The notes under the pieces: model-generated
The model's database searches: none
Seen by the model: the letters and a program-made list of their open reading frames with translations, nothing else
What the model was told of the DNA's origin: nothing
NCBI GenBank assembly: GCA_041399155.1
Contig: JAWKTI010000003.1
Span: 248,001-312,000 of the forward strand
DNA length: 64,000 nt
Reading direction: 5' to 3'
From: Zavarzinella sp.
GTDB lineage: Bacteria > Planctomycetota > Planctomycetia > Gemmatales > Gemmataceae
In this document: positions 51,735 through 60,603 of the stretch, piece after piece
Layout of the letters: the number at the start of each line of letters is the position of its first letter
Position numbering within the stretch: position 1 is the stretch's first letter
Made by a program: the position numbers and the translations under genes

Positions 51735-52349
51735 TTAGATTTTTTTCATGAAATTTTCCAGCAGACGCAGGCCCACCTGCTGGCTTTTTTCGGGGTGGAA
51801 CTGGGTGGCAAGCAGGTTATCGCGCCAGATTGCCGCACAGAATGGGGTGGGGTAATCTGCGGTTGCTGCCACCACATTAGGCTCTGTGGGGCGTGCGTAG
51901 TATGAGTGCACAAAATAAAAATGGCTGCCCAAAGGAATATCGTGAAACAGGGGGCAATCAGGCACCGTGTTGATTGAATTCCAGCCCATGTGGGGAATTT
52001 TCAGGCCAGGGTGGGGATCGAACCGCACCACTTCCCCAGGCAGGAAGCCCAGCCCACGGTGGGTGCCGTCTTCGTAGCCCGTTTCAAACAGTAATTGCAG
52101 GCCCAGGCAGATTCCCAGAAAGGGCCTGCCACGTTGAATGTGGGTGTGCAGCACCTCGCTGATGCCACTCTCTGTAATGTGGGCAATTGCATCCTGAAAG
52201 GCACCTACGCCAGGCAGGATCAGGCGATCAGCAGCCGCAATTTTCTCGGGATGTTGTTCAATACTGGCCGAATATCCAATAGTTTCGAATGCTTTTTGCA
52301 CGCTACGCAGGTTTCCCATGCCGTAGTCGACAATCACAATACTGCTCAT
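51735..52349 (-). CDS. hisH: Imidazole glycerol phosphate synthase, glutaminase subunit
   Basis: 204-aa class I glutamine amidotransferase that feeds ammonia to HisF in histidine synthesis. Catalytic Cys81 (FLGICLGLQLLF) and the late His185/Glu187 (ATQFHPEKS) are intact; IVDYGMGNLRSVQKAF begins the protein. The frame opens at 52598, but ATG 52349 is the true start; the extra part is a shadow of the prepilin peptidase. It overlaps the peptidase stop by ATGA, an unusual partner for a his gene. Confidence 0.94.
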   Translation of the reverse strand: MSSIVIVDYGMGNLRSVQKAFETIGYSASIEQHPEKIAAADRLILPGVGAFQDAIAHITESGISEVLHTHIQRGRPFLGICLGLQLLFETGYEDGTHRGLGFLPGEVVRFDPHPGLKIPHMGWNSINTVPDCPLFHDIPLGSHFYFVHSYYARPTEPNVVAATADYPTPFCAAIWRDNLLATQFHPEKSQQVGLRLLENFMKKI

Positions 52350-53455
52350 GATGGAGAGACACCTTGGGGAGCGGGATTGGTGAATCGCAGGAGCAAACCA
52401 CCAATAAACATCCCGCCAAAAACTATTGTGGCAAAAACCAGCAGGATAATTTCGTCGAAAAACAAACTTTGCAGTGCAGGTGCCATGCGAGGCCCGTTCA
52501 GCACCACGATAACCACACCTAACGCCAGACCAGGCCCGAACGGCAGCGAGCGATCTTTTTTGAAGATCAGCATCAGAATGGCCATCGGCAATGCACACAA
52601 CCCGCCGACAAAAAAGGATACAATCACGCCCTGCCAGCCGATGAACGCACCCGCCATCATCATCAGATCGGCATCACCCATGCCAATTGCTTCGCGACCC
52701 ATCCCTTTTTCCACTAGAAACTTGATGGCACGCACCAGCAGGCTGCCCATGGCGGCACCTGCCAGACCGGTCAGCAGGCCCAGCAGCCAGCGAGATTCCA
52801 CCATGAGCCAGGTGGGGAGCGGGCCCCACACTGGCCACTGATAAACCCCACGTGGGAACTTTTCCGGTGGGAAGTTGAAGGCCCACGAAGTGCGGACTGC
52901 GAGATTCCCACTGGTCAGTTCGGTGGGGAACGGCCAGGCAAAGATTGTCGCACTGATCAACCCAATGATGGTGCCAGTGGCAGTCAGGCTCAGTGGGATC
53001 GTGCGAGTATGAATATCGCTTAGTGCGGCAGCCAGCAAAAACGAAAACAGAATGGCATGATGAAAAAACAGAATAATCCCCTGCCATGGGATCAAACCCT
53101 GATTAATCGACCAATCCGAGGTGGCAATCACCGGCAGATGTAAGCCATTCATGAAAATGTCGAAATAGAGCAGTCCGGCAAACACCGCACCGCAGATCAG
53201 TTCGATCCAGAGGTATTGCGATGAATAGCGACTGCCACAATAGCGGCACTTCCCACCCAGCATCAGATAGCCAATAACCGGCAGGTTATCCATCAGCCGC
53301 AGGGGGGTGTAACATTTTAAACAGGTGGAACTGGGCCAGAGCAGGCTTTTTTCGTAAGGCAGACGACCCACCACCACGTTGATAAAGCTGCCGACGCAAC
53401 TTCCCAGAAGGAAAGCCACAACCAGCCAGATGATTTCGATGGTCAAATTCGTCAT
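52346..53455 (-). CDS. Type IV prepilin peptidase/methyltransferase (A24)
   Basis: 369-aa membrane enzyme that cleaves and N-methylates prepilin-like proteins. The cytoplasmic zinc Cys pairs C45/C48 and C70/C73 and the catalytic Asp147 (LSDIHTRTIP) and Asp261 (GMGDADL) are present, with about eight TM helices. It is longer than typical PilD (extra ~40 residues between the Asp sites). It could process the DUF1559 proteins encoded 1 kb away. Coupled to hisH by ATGA. Confidence 0.94.
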   Translation of the reverse strand: MTNLTIEIIWLVVAFLLGSCVGSFINVVVGRLPYEKSLLWPSSTCLKCYTPLRLMDNLPVIGYLMLGGKCRYCGSRYSSQYLWIELICGAVFAGLLYFDIFMNGLHLPVIATSDWSINQGLIPWQGIILFFHHAILFSFLLAAALSDIHTRTIPLSLTATGTIIGLISATIFAWPFPTELTSGNLAVRTSWAFNFPPEKFPRGVYQWPVWGPLPTWLMVESRWLLGLLTGLAGAAMGSLLVRAIKFLVEKGMGREAIGMGDADLMMMAGAFIGWQGVIVSFFVGGLCALPMAILMLIFKKDRSLPFGPGLALGVVIVVLNGPRMAPALQSLFFDEIILLVFATIVFGGMFIGGLLLRFTNPAPQGVSPS

Positions 53456-53800
53456 AGATCGCTACCCAGCCCACTGGGAAAGGATAGCATCTCCCACCAC
53501 AATTGGCGATAACCGGGAGATATTTCGCCACCGGTTGGATGGTGCCAGGTACTGGGATAAATGCCGATTTCCGGTTCGCACCCTCAGGACGGACACTATT
53601 CAGGAATGAGAGATCGGATCATCCGGATACACCAGAGATAAGAACATAACTGAAAAAGATGCTGAATGAGGCCCAAAATGCGGCCATGCAGGATGCAGAA
53701 GAGTTGAGCAAAGTAGAACAGAAATCGTCGCAAGTGCTTTTGGATCAAGAAGTTAGCAGTAATTTGCCGAACATTGCCGAAAAATGTACATACAACCAGA
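53456..53800. other. Intergenic region without a recognised gene
   Basis: 345 nt between the peptidase start and the tRNA. A plus-strand ORF running into the tRNA was rejected. No repeat seen. Confidence 0.5.
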
Positions 53801-53873
<73 letters not shown>

Positions 53874-54483
53874 TGGATAAGTAACTATACGCCACTGTGG
53901 GGTGGACGCACAGTGGTTTCTTTTCATTTTGAGCAAATTCGACACAGGAAGGTTCACTGCCTTTTCATTTTGGTTCATTGCAGTTTTGAAAGCAATTACC
54001 AAACGCGAACTGGCGATCAAGGCATTGCAATCTGGATTCCATCGAATGAAAATTATCATGCTCGTTCGGATATCCTGGTCGAAACCGGCCATCGGAATCC
54101 AAAAATGAGAAAGGGACAATTCTCATTTTTATGCAATTGCAGATAAATCGTGCCAGCAGTCATTCTTTGGCGCAAAAATTGCTGCGTGAAGAAATATTAA
54201 CTTTAAAAGTGGTTTTCGGGTAGAAAACGCCCGATATGTGAGTGGATGTGCTGAAAATTTAAGCAATTGGTGCCAAATCAGCGGCAGGCAATGAACTGTT
54301 GCTCATTTTTGCCAATAATTTTGTGAAAACAATTTTAAATTTTTGTCATTATTTGCTTGCAGAGCACTTTTCAAGTTGTTAATATTTGGGGAAGTTTGTT
54401 GCAAACAAGATTATTTTTCTCATAATTTTGCGACGATCTACCACTTGATTCGCCTTTTCTCGTAATTTTTTTTGGAGTGGGTA
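53874..54483. other. AT-rich intergenic region upstream of the DUF1559 genes
   Basis: 610 nt without a supported gene. Near 54357-54385 a weak TTGCAG-17-TAATAT could be the DUF1559 promoter, about 100 nt before the start codon. Shine-Dalgarno GGAG at 54474-54477. Confidence 0.4.
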
Positions 54484-55452
54484 ATGCATCTTTCTTCTGT
54501 CCGGACGCGAAGTCGTCGGAAAGCGTTCACACTGATTGAACTGCTTGTCGTTATCGCAATTATTGCCATTTTGATTGGTTTGTTGCTTCCTGCCGTGCAA
54601 AAAGTGCGTGAGGCTGCCAACCGCAGTACCTGTACCAACAATCTGAAGCAGATTGCTTTGTCGGCACACAACTTTGATTCCCAATACGGTTACTTGCCAC
54701 CCGGGACTAACCTGGAATATGACCGCACAACAGGTGTTCGTACCGGTGGAAGCTACATTGGTTTGTTGGCATACCTACTTCCATTCATGGAGCAGGAAAA
54801 CATTCACCGCTTGATTCCGTCGGATCGATTTGAATCAACTACTGGTTCCGTTTGGTATGGTGGCGGTTCTTGGACTGCGGCAAACAATCACATCAAATCA
54901 TTCTATTGTCCATCTGATGATGCTCGTACTGTAGCACCTTCGAGCGGTGTATTTGCTTATTTCTACACGTTTAGTACGACGCTTCGTGGCGGCTATTTTG
55001 CTGGCGCAAACCCTACTTTGGGCCGCACGAACTACACCGGTTGTGCAGGTGCTCTAGGCGACACGCCTTCTACTCCATGGTCGCAATGGAAAGGGGTGTT
55101 TTATCCTGGTTCTAAGACAACTGTTGCTACTATCACTGATGGCAGTTCTAATACAGTGTTTGTTGGTGAAATCATTGGTGGCACGAGTCCCGGCACTCGA
55201 GATTTCTGTGCAAGCTGGGCTGGCGCAGGGGCACTGCCTACAGCATGGGGTCTGCCAAGCACAACTGGTTGGTATTCTTTTGGCAGCAAGCACACCGGTG
55301 TGGTAAACATGGCCTGGGGTGATGGTTCTGTTCGGGCGTTACGAAAACGCGGCACCAGTACCGATTGGTACACTACCGCATGGTATCAGCAACAATATGC
55401 ATCTGGCGGCTTCGATGGTCAGAACTACGATGTATCATTGATCGGCAACTAA
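54484..55452 (+). CDS. DUF1559 pseudopilin-like protein 1
   Basis: 322 aa from ATG 54484 with GGAG 6 nt before. Type IV prepilin signal: RRKAFTLIELLVVIAIIAIL at residues ~14-33, cleaved before Phe and methylated by prepilin peptidase. The rest is the DUF1559 domain (VQKVREAANRSTCTNNLKQI; CPSDDARTV; GSKHTGVVNMAWGDGSVR at the end). Planctomycetes carry many of these, probably surface fibres. Tandem with a paralogue. Confidence 0.95.
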   Translation: MHLSSVRTRSRRKAFTLIELLVVIAIIAILIGLLLPAVQKVREAANRSTCTNNLKQIALSAHNFDSQYGYLPPGTNLEYDRTTGVRTGGSYIGLLAYLLPFMEQENIHRLIPSDRFESTTGSVWYGGGSWTAANNHIKSFYCPSDDARTVAPSSGVFAYFYTFSTTLRGGYFAGANPTLGRTNYTGCAGALGDTPSTPWSQWKGVFYPGSKTTVATITDGSSNTVFVGEIIGGTSPGTRDFCASWAGAGALPTAWGLPSTTGWYSFGSKHTGVVNMAWGDGSVRALRKRGTSTDWYTTAWYQQQYASGGFDGQNYDVSLIGN

Positions 55453-55649
55453 TGAATTAGTTTTAATTCTCATGAATCCTTCTTTGGCCTTTGATTTGCT
55501 AGATTAGCAAACAGATTGTTTTTATCACAAAATTTGAAGATCAGATGAAATTTTGTTGAAAGAACAATTTTTGTGGGCTAACATTATTGTTGGCTTGCGG
55601 TGGGTATTCCACCTTTCTAGCATTCATTGGTCATTATTTTGGAGGACAC

Positions 55650-56612
55650 ATGTACGGTTCCCGCTTGTCCAGTCGTCGAAGTGCATTCACTTTGATTGAG
55701 TTACTGGTCGTCATCGCCATTATCGCCATCCTGATTGGATTATTGCTTCCTGCTGTACAAAAGGTGCGTGAGGCGGCGAACCGCAGCACCTGTACTAACA
55801 ACATGAAGCAAATTGCTTTGTCTGCACACAATTATGATTCCCAGTACGGGTATCTGCCCCCAGGCTTGAATTTGGAATACAACCGAACAACAGGGGCCAG
55901 AACAAGTGGCAGTTATATTGGCCTGCTTGCATACTTGTTGCCTTTTATGGAACAGGAGAACATTCACCGCTTGATCGAAGCAGACCGATTTGAGCCAACA
56001 ACAATGAACGTGTGGTATGGTGGTGGCTCCTGGACTGCTGCGAACAACCATATTAAATCGTTTTATTGTCCGTCAGACGATGCACGGACGGTTGCTCCCA
56101 GTGTGGGTGTTTTTGCTTATTTTTTCACAATTAATGGTTCTCTCAATGGTGGGGCATTTGGTGGGGCATTACCGACTTTAGGCCGTACAAACTACACTGG
56201 CAGTTCAGGTGCTCTGGGTGATGTGCCTGATCCTTTCTGGGGACAATGGAAAGGTGTTTTCTTCGCTGGTTCTAAGTCGACTGTAGCTACTATTACTGAT
56301 GGTAGTTCAAATACGGTGTTTGTTGGCGAAATTATTGGCGGTAATAGTCCAGGCACGCGAGATTATTGTGCCTCGTGGGCAGGTGCAGGTGCACTACCTA
56401 CGGCATGGGGTCTGCCTGCAACTACAGGTTGGTGGTCATTTGGTAGTAAACACACTGGTGTTGTAAACTTTGCCTGGGGTGATGGTTCGGTGCGGGCACT
56501 CAGAAAAACTGGTCCTGCAACCGATTGGTATAGCACTCGTTGGTACCAACAACAGTACGCCTCAGGTGGATTTGATGGTCAAAACATTGACTTCAGTCTG
56601 CTGGGTAATTAA
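55650..56612 (+). CDS. DUF1559 pseudopilin-like protein 2
   Basis: 320-aa paralogue of the preceding gene, about 198 nt downstream, with the same prepilin motif (RRSAFTLIELLVVIAIIAIL) and the same CPSDDARTV and HTGVVNFAWGDGSVRAL blocks. ATG 55650 has GGAGG 5 nt upstream; the open frame before it is non-homologous. Protein identity with copy 1 is high across the whole length, so this is a recent tandem duplication. Confidence 0.95.
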   Translation: MYGSRLSSRRSAFTLIELLVVIAIIAILIGLLLPAVQKVREAANRSTCTNNMKQIALSAHNYDSQYGYLPPGLNLEYNRTTGARTSGSYIGLLAYLLPFMEQENIHRLIEADRFEPTTMNVWYGGGSWTAANNHIKSFYCPSDDARTVAPSVGVFAYFFTINGSLNGGAFGGALPTLGRTNYTGSSGALGDVPDPFWGQWKGVFFAGSKSTVATITDGSSNTVFVGEIIGGNSPGTRDYCASWAGAGALPTAWGLPATTGWWSFGSKHTGVVNFAWGDGSVRALRKTGPATDWYSTRWYQQQYASGGFDGQNIDFSLLGN

Positions 56613-56626
56613 CTTTTAGGAGTTTT

Positions 56627-56797
56627 ATGAAGAAGATTCTCTTCAGCTTGCTTGTTGCAAGCTTGTTTATGGTGAACATCGGATGTGATGATTCATCATC
56701 TGGTTCGGGTTCAGGGGCTCCTGCTCCTAGCACAGGTGCAAAACCAGGCGAGCCACCTGCTCCTCCGCCGATCCCACCCCCACCACCCAAGATGTAA
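56627..56797 (+). CDS. Tiny proline-rich lipoprotein after DUF1559
   Basis: 56 aa, below usual ORF cut-offs. Basic start MKKILFSLL, hydrophobic core, lipobox VNIGC, then Ser/Gly and a proline-rich tail (PPPIPPPPPK). AGGAG at 56618-56622, 14 nt after the DUF1559 stop, so cotranscribed. Likely an outer-membrane anchor or partner of the pseudopilin. Confidence 0.7.
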   Translation: MKKILFSLLVASLFMVNIGCDDSSSGSGSGAPAPSTGAKPGEPPAPPPIPPPPPKM

Positions 56798-56934
56798 TTG
56801 AACTTCACTTTCTTGCCCAATACTTTCCCTTGTCAAATATCCCTAAATGTGCTCAAATACCTGTGGGGCATTGCTGCGCACGTGCAGTGCCGCCAAATTA
56901 GCACGGCTGCTGAATAATTAGGCAAGGATTAGCC

Positions 56935-59900
56935 TTGGTACACCAGAATTCCAACTCGGTTCCTTCGTATCGCCTGGAATATCGCCACGGTTCCTCCAAA
57001 CCTGTGGTATTCGATGTCGATTCTGAGGAATTTCTCATCGGTTCCATCCCAGGGTGCGACTTACGCCTACCCGGAACAGGCTTGCCAGAGCAGATTTGTA
57101 TCCTGCGTGCCACATCTCAAGGTTTAGTGCTACGCAAACTGGCTCCACATTTTCTCATTAAAATTAATGAAAAACCCGTCAATGCACCCCAAGGGCTACT
57201 CATTAATGAGAATGACGAGCTGCAAATCGGTGGGTCTTTTCTAAAATTATTGCCTGCAAATGAAGCAGGAATGCCTGCACATTGGGCATCAGACGACGAC
57301 CAGGAAGACATTTCGCAACAGCGGGAACAACTTTTTTCAGAAATTCTTCATCAAAAAAAGTTGCTGCAGCACCAGGAGAAACAACTTCTCGAAGCCACTG
57401 AGGAATTGGAACAAGATCGCCTCTTGTGGTACCGGCGTCGGGAAGAGATTGAAAAAGAGATCAAAGCAGCTCAACAGAAGATTGAACTGGCAAAACAGTT
57501 GCCTGAACCTGTTCCCCCACTCGATGTGGCACAGATTCGCACCGAGATTCGCAAAGAACTCGATCAGGAATACCGTTCCCACCAGGAAAGATTAGAGCGA
57601 ATGCAACTGGCCATTCGGGAATCGGCAGTGGATCTGCGGGAACGCAAGCAGGCATTTGAAGAATCCCAACGCAAGATCGACCCACGTCTGAAGCAGTTGG
57701 CACAAAAAGAAGAAGAATTGCAGCAAAGAGAAGCCGCCTTCCAGCAATTGCAGACCGCGTTTGAACTGGAAAAGCAGACGCTCGCTGAAAAGTACCGTGC
57801 GAAAGATGCAGAACTGCACCGCCAGCAACGGGAAGTGGGGGAACAGGAAACCAAAGCCCGTCAACTGGCGGAACAGGCGGCCCGGGAATCTCAACAATAC
57901 CAAGCCGATCTGGTGCGTATCGATCGCCAGCGGGCCGCACTGGAACAGCAAGAAGCTACCCACACCAATGAAGTGGTTGCTTTTCAGGAGCGGTGCGTCC
58001 AACTGCAAGAAAGTGTGCTGGAATTTCAGGAGCAATTACAACTGTTCGACCAGCGAGAACAGGCAGCCATCCAGAAAGAACAGGAACTAGCCCAGTGGCA
58101 GAACAAACTGGAACTTGAACACAAGGAAATTGTGCAGCAGCGGGCACAATTGGAAGCCCAGCAACTCAGCCTTTCTACCGTACGAGCACAACTGGAAGAG
58201 GCCCGCGAGCGTCTGGAAGCTGATGAACAGAAACTGGTGCAGGAAAGGTTGCAATTGACCACCATCGCCCAGCAATCGCAGGCGGAATTGCGGCAGGCGG
58301 AATTGCTGCGGGAACAAATGGCTGGCGAACGGGATGAACATGCGGAAAGTTACCGCATTTATCAGGAGCGGTCTGCCTTAATGCAGCAAGCCACCGAGCG
58401 ACTGCGGGTGGCGGAAGAAAATCTGGCCGAACAGGAGCAAATGCTCTCTCAATTGCAGCAGGAATTACAGGAAAACGCCAGAGAACAAGAACTGGAAGCT
58501 CAGTCGTTACGGATGCGGGCACAGAGTCTGCTGGAAACCCAGCGTCACCTGGAACAGGAAAGTACCACCTGGACCGCACGTGCCACACAGGTGGAAGAGG
58601 AACAACAGGCAAATACCCAGCTTCAGGAGCAACTACGCACCCGTGGGGAGGAATTAGCCCAGAAACAATCAATTCTGGAATTGCGTGCAAAGGAACTGGA
58701 TGAGCACACCCGCAGTCTGGCCGAACGGGCAGCCACGTTGGAGCAGTTGCAGGCACAATTGGCCGACACCAGACAGCTTTCCGAAGCGGAACTGGCCGAA
58801 ATCGCCCAGCGCGATGAACAATTAAAGAATGCGGAACTGACGATTGCCCAACAGCGGGAAGAACTGGAAGCGGCCAAACAGGAGTTCCAGGCAGAGCACC
58901 AGAAAGCCCAGCAGGAGTTGGCAGTCAACCGCCAGCAGATTGCCGAATTGCAGCAAATGCTCTCCGAACAATCCGCCCAACTACTGGATCAGATGCCCGA
59001 TCTGGAAAATCGTGCAAAAACCGCACTCGACTTAACAAGTCAGGCTCGCGAAGCCTTGCGGGCCCAATTGGCAGAACTGCATCAATATGCACAACGCTCC
59101 AACGAAGAACTGAATCTGGTCAGCAGTCAGATTCAGACCGATTATGCCCGCCTGCGTCAACAGGAGCAGGTGTTGAACAAGTCGCGTTCAGAACATCGTC
59201 TGGCGGTTTCCACGTTCCGCCAACAATTGATTGAATGGCAGGCACGTTTCACCGAACTTCGCAATCACCTGCAAAGTGGGAATGAAAAAGTTGATCGAAA
59301 GAAAAAGCAGGTCGATGCCGCAACAGAGCAATTGCAGGCACAAACAGCAATTATTCGGCAACAGGAACAGGAAATCGATCTCAAGAGATCCGAAGTCGAT
59401 CGCCACCTGCACGATATGCGGGAGTGGTTTCGGTCGAAGTTTCGGGAAATTGCCGATAGCCAGTGGTCTCGCCACCGTGCAAGCAATCGGGCGATTCCGA
59501 TGGCCGAAGAGGTGCCAGCCAGCACACCAGGCGAACCGGTGATTATTCCGATCCACGCTGAGTTGGAAGAAAACGATCAGGCATTGGGGGAACGACTACG
59601 TTCTTTGGAATTAATCGACCGCGAAACACTGGAAACCTTGTGGCAGGAAACCCAGCGCAGCCGGAAAAACCTGCGACAGATTTTGTTGCAAGGCGGTTAT
59701 TTAACGCTCTATCAATTGGCGTTAATTGAATCGAACAATCTGTCCGGCCTGATCCTGGGGCGTTTTCGTGTGATCGATCGCCTCACCAGTAACACGCGGG
59801 AATCAATTTATCGAGTGTATGATCCTCAGGTGGAAGACCGCCCTGGTTCCCAAACTACCCGCTTGCTGCGACATCTCAGCGATGTTGAAATGGTGGATGC

Positions 59901-60555
59901 GCTGCACCCGGATGAATTTGTGCAGCGGTTTGTGGCATTGCGGGATCTCGCCCACCCGAATCTGGTGGGCACACTGGAGATTCTGGATATCCAGGATCGG
60001 CCCGCGGTGCTGCAGGAATGGGTGCGGGGCTTTTTATCCAGCGATTGCCCACCCGTAGTGGCAATGCCTGGGGTATGGTATCGGCTGATTCTGCAACTGG
60101 CACGTGGCCTGCACGCCGCCCACGAACATAGCCTGTACCATGGCAATCTATCCCACACGGATATCATTTTTGCAGCCAATGGTGTGGTGCGGATTCAGGG
60201 CGTGGGCGAGCCAGCCTGGCTGCACCCCGTGAGTGGTAAGGAAGACCCCACAGCATTGGATGATCTGAAGGCGATGGGGCAAGTGGCTGCTTATTGGGCC
60301 ACTGCAAATCAACGGAAAAAAGGCACGAAAGGAACCGACCTGATCGCACCGGTGCAACAGTTCATTGGCCGATTCCCAGGCGACCATGGGATTATTGTTC
60401 CCACGGAAGACCGATTTCAGGATCTCAGCGATGTCCTGCAGGCACTGGCAGAAATGGCAGAACAAATGCCGAAGGATCAAGCCAATTGGGACAAGTTCCT
60501 GAAATTCCTCGATGGATCGGCCAGCGATGAACCGATGCTCAAATTATCTGCCTGA
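56935..60555 (+). CDS. FHA - long coiled coil - pseudokinase protein
   Basis: 1206 aa with a TTG start (AGGA 6 nt upstream; no ATG near). Residues ~25-105 form an FHA phosphothreonine-binding domain (FLIGSIPGCDLRLPG). Residues ~125-860 are one very long Gln/Glu-rich coiled coil. From ~942 (LGRFRVIDRLTSN) comes a kinase fold that has lost catalysis: the HRD motif is H1069-G-N, DFG is replaced by QGVGEP, and the VAIK lysine is not seen. It would act as a filament-like scaffold that binds phosphoproteins. Cytoplasmic, single gene. Confidence 0.88.
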   Translation: MVHQNSNSVPSYRLEYRHGSSKPVVFDVDSEEFLIGSIPGCDLRLPGTGLPEQICILRATSQGLVLRKLAPHFLIKINEKPVNAPQGLLINENDELQIGGSFLKLLPANEAGMPAHWASDDDQEDISQQREQLFSEILHQKKLLQHQEKQLLEATEELEQDRLLWYRRREEIEKEIKAAQQKIELAKQLPEPVPPLDVAQIRTEIRKELDQEYRSHQERLERMQLAIRESAVDLRERKQAFEESQRKIDPRLKQLAQKEEELQQREAAFQQLQTAFELEKQTLAEKYRAKDAELHRQQREVGEQETKARQLAEQAARESQQYQADLVRIDRQRAALEQQEATHTNEVVAFQERCVQLQESVLEFQEQLQLFDQREQAAIQKEQELAQWQNKLELEHKEIVQQRAQLEAQQLSLSTVRAQLEEARERLEADEQKLVQERLQLTTIAQQSQAELRQAELLREQMAGERDEHAESYRIYQERSALMQQATERLRVAEENLAEQEQMLSQLQQELQENAREQELEAQSLRMRAQSLLETQRHLEQESTTWTARATQVEEEQQANTQLQEQLRTRGEELAQKQSILELRAKELDEHTRSLAERAATLEQLQAQLADTRQLSEAELAEIAQRDEQLKNAELTIAQQREELEAAKQEFQAEHQKAQQELAVNRQQIAELQQMLSEQSAQLLDQMPDLENRAKTALDLTSQAREALRAQLAELHQYAQRSNEELNLVSSQIQTDYARLRQQEQVLNKSRSEHRLAVSTFRQQLIEWQARFTELRNHLQSGNEKVDRKKKQVDAATEQLQAQTAIIRQQEQEIDLKRSEVDRHLHDMREWFRSKFREIADSQWSRHRASNRAIPMAEEVPASTPGEPVIIPIHAELEENDQALGERLRSLELIDRETLETLWQETQRSRKNLRQILLQGGYLTLYQLALIESNNLSGLILGRFRVIDRLTSNTRESIYRVYDPQVEDRPGSQTTRLLRHLSDVEMVDALHPDEFVQRFVALRDLAHPNLVGTLEILDIQDRPAVLQEWVRGFLSSDCPPVVAMPGVWYRLILQLARGLHAAHEHSLYHGNLSHTDIIFAANGVVRIQGVGEPAWLHPVSGKEDPTALDDLKAMGQVAAYWATANQRKKGTKGTDLIAPVQQFIGRFPGDHGIIVPTEDRFQDLSDVLQALAEMAEQMPKDQANWDKFLKFLDGSASDEPMLKLSA

Positions 60556-60603
60556 TTTCAGTAAGATAGCCCAGGTAACCCACCCAACCGGCGAGTCCTG
60601 TTC

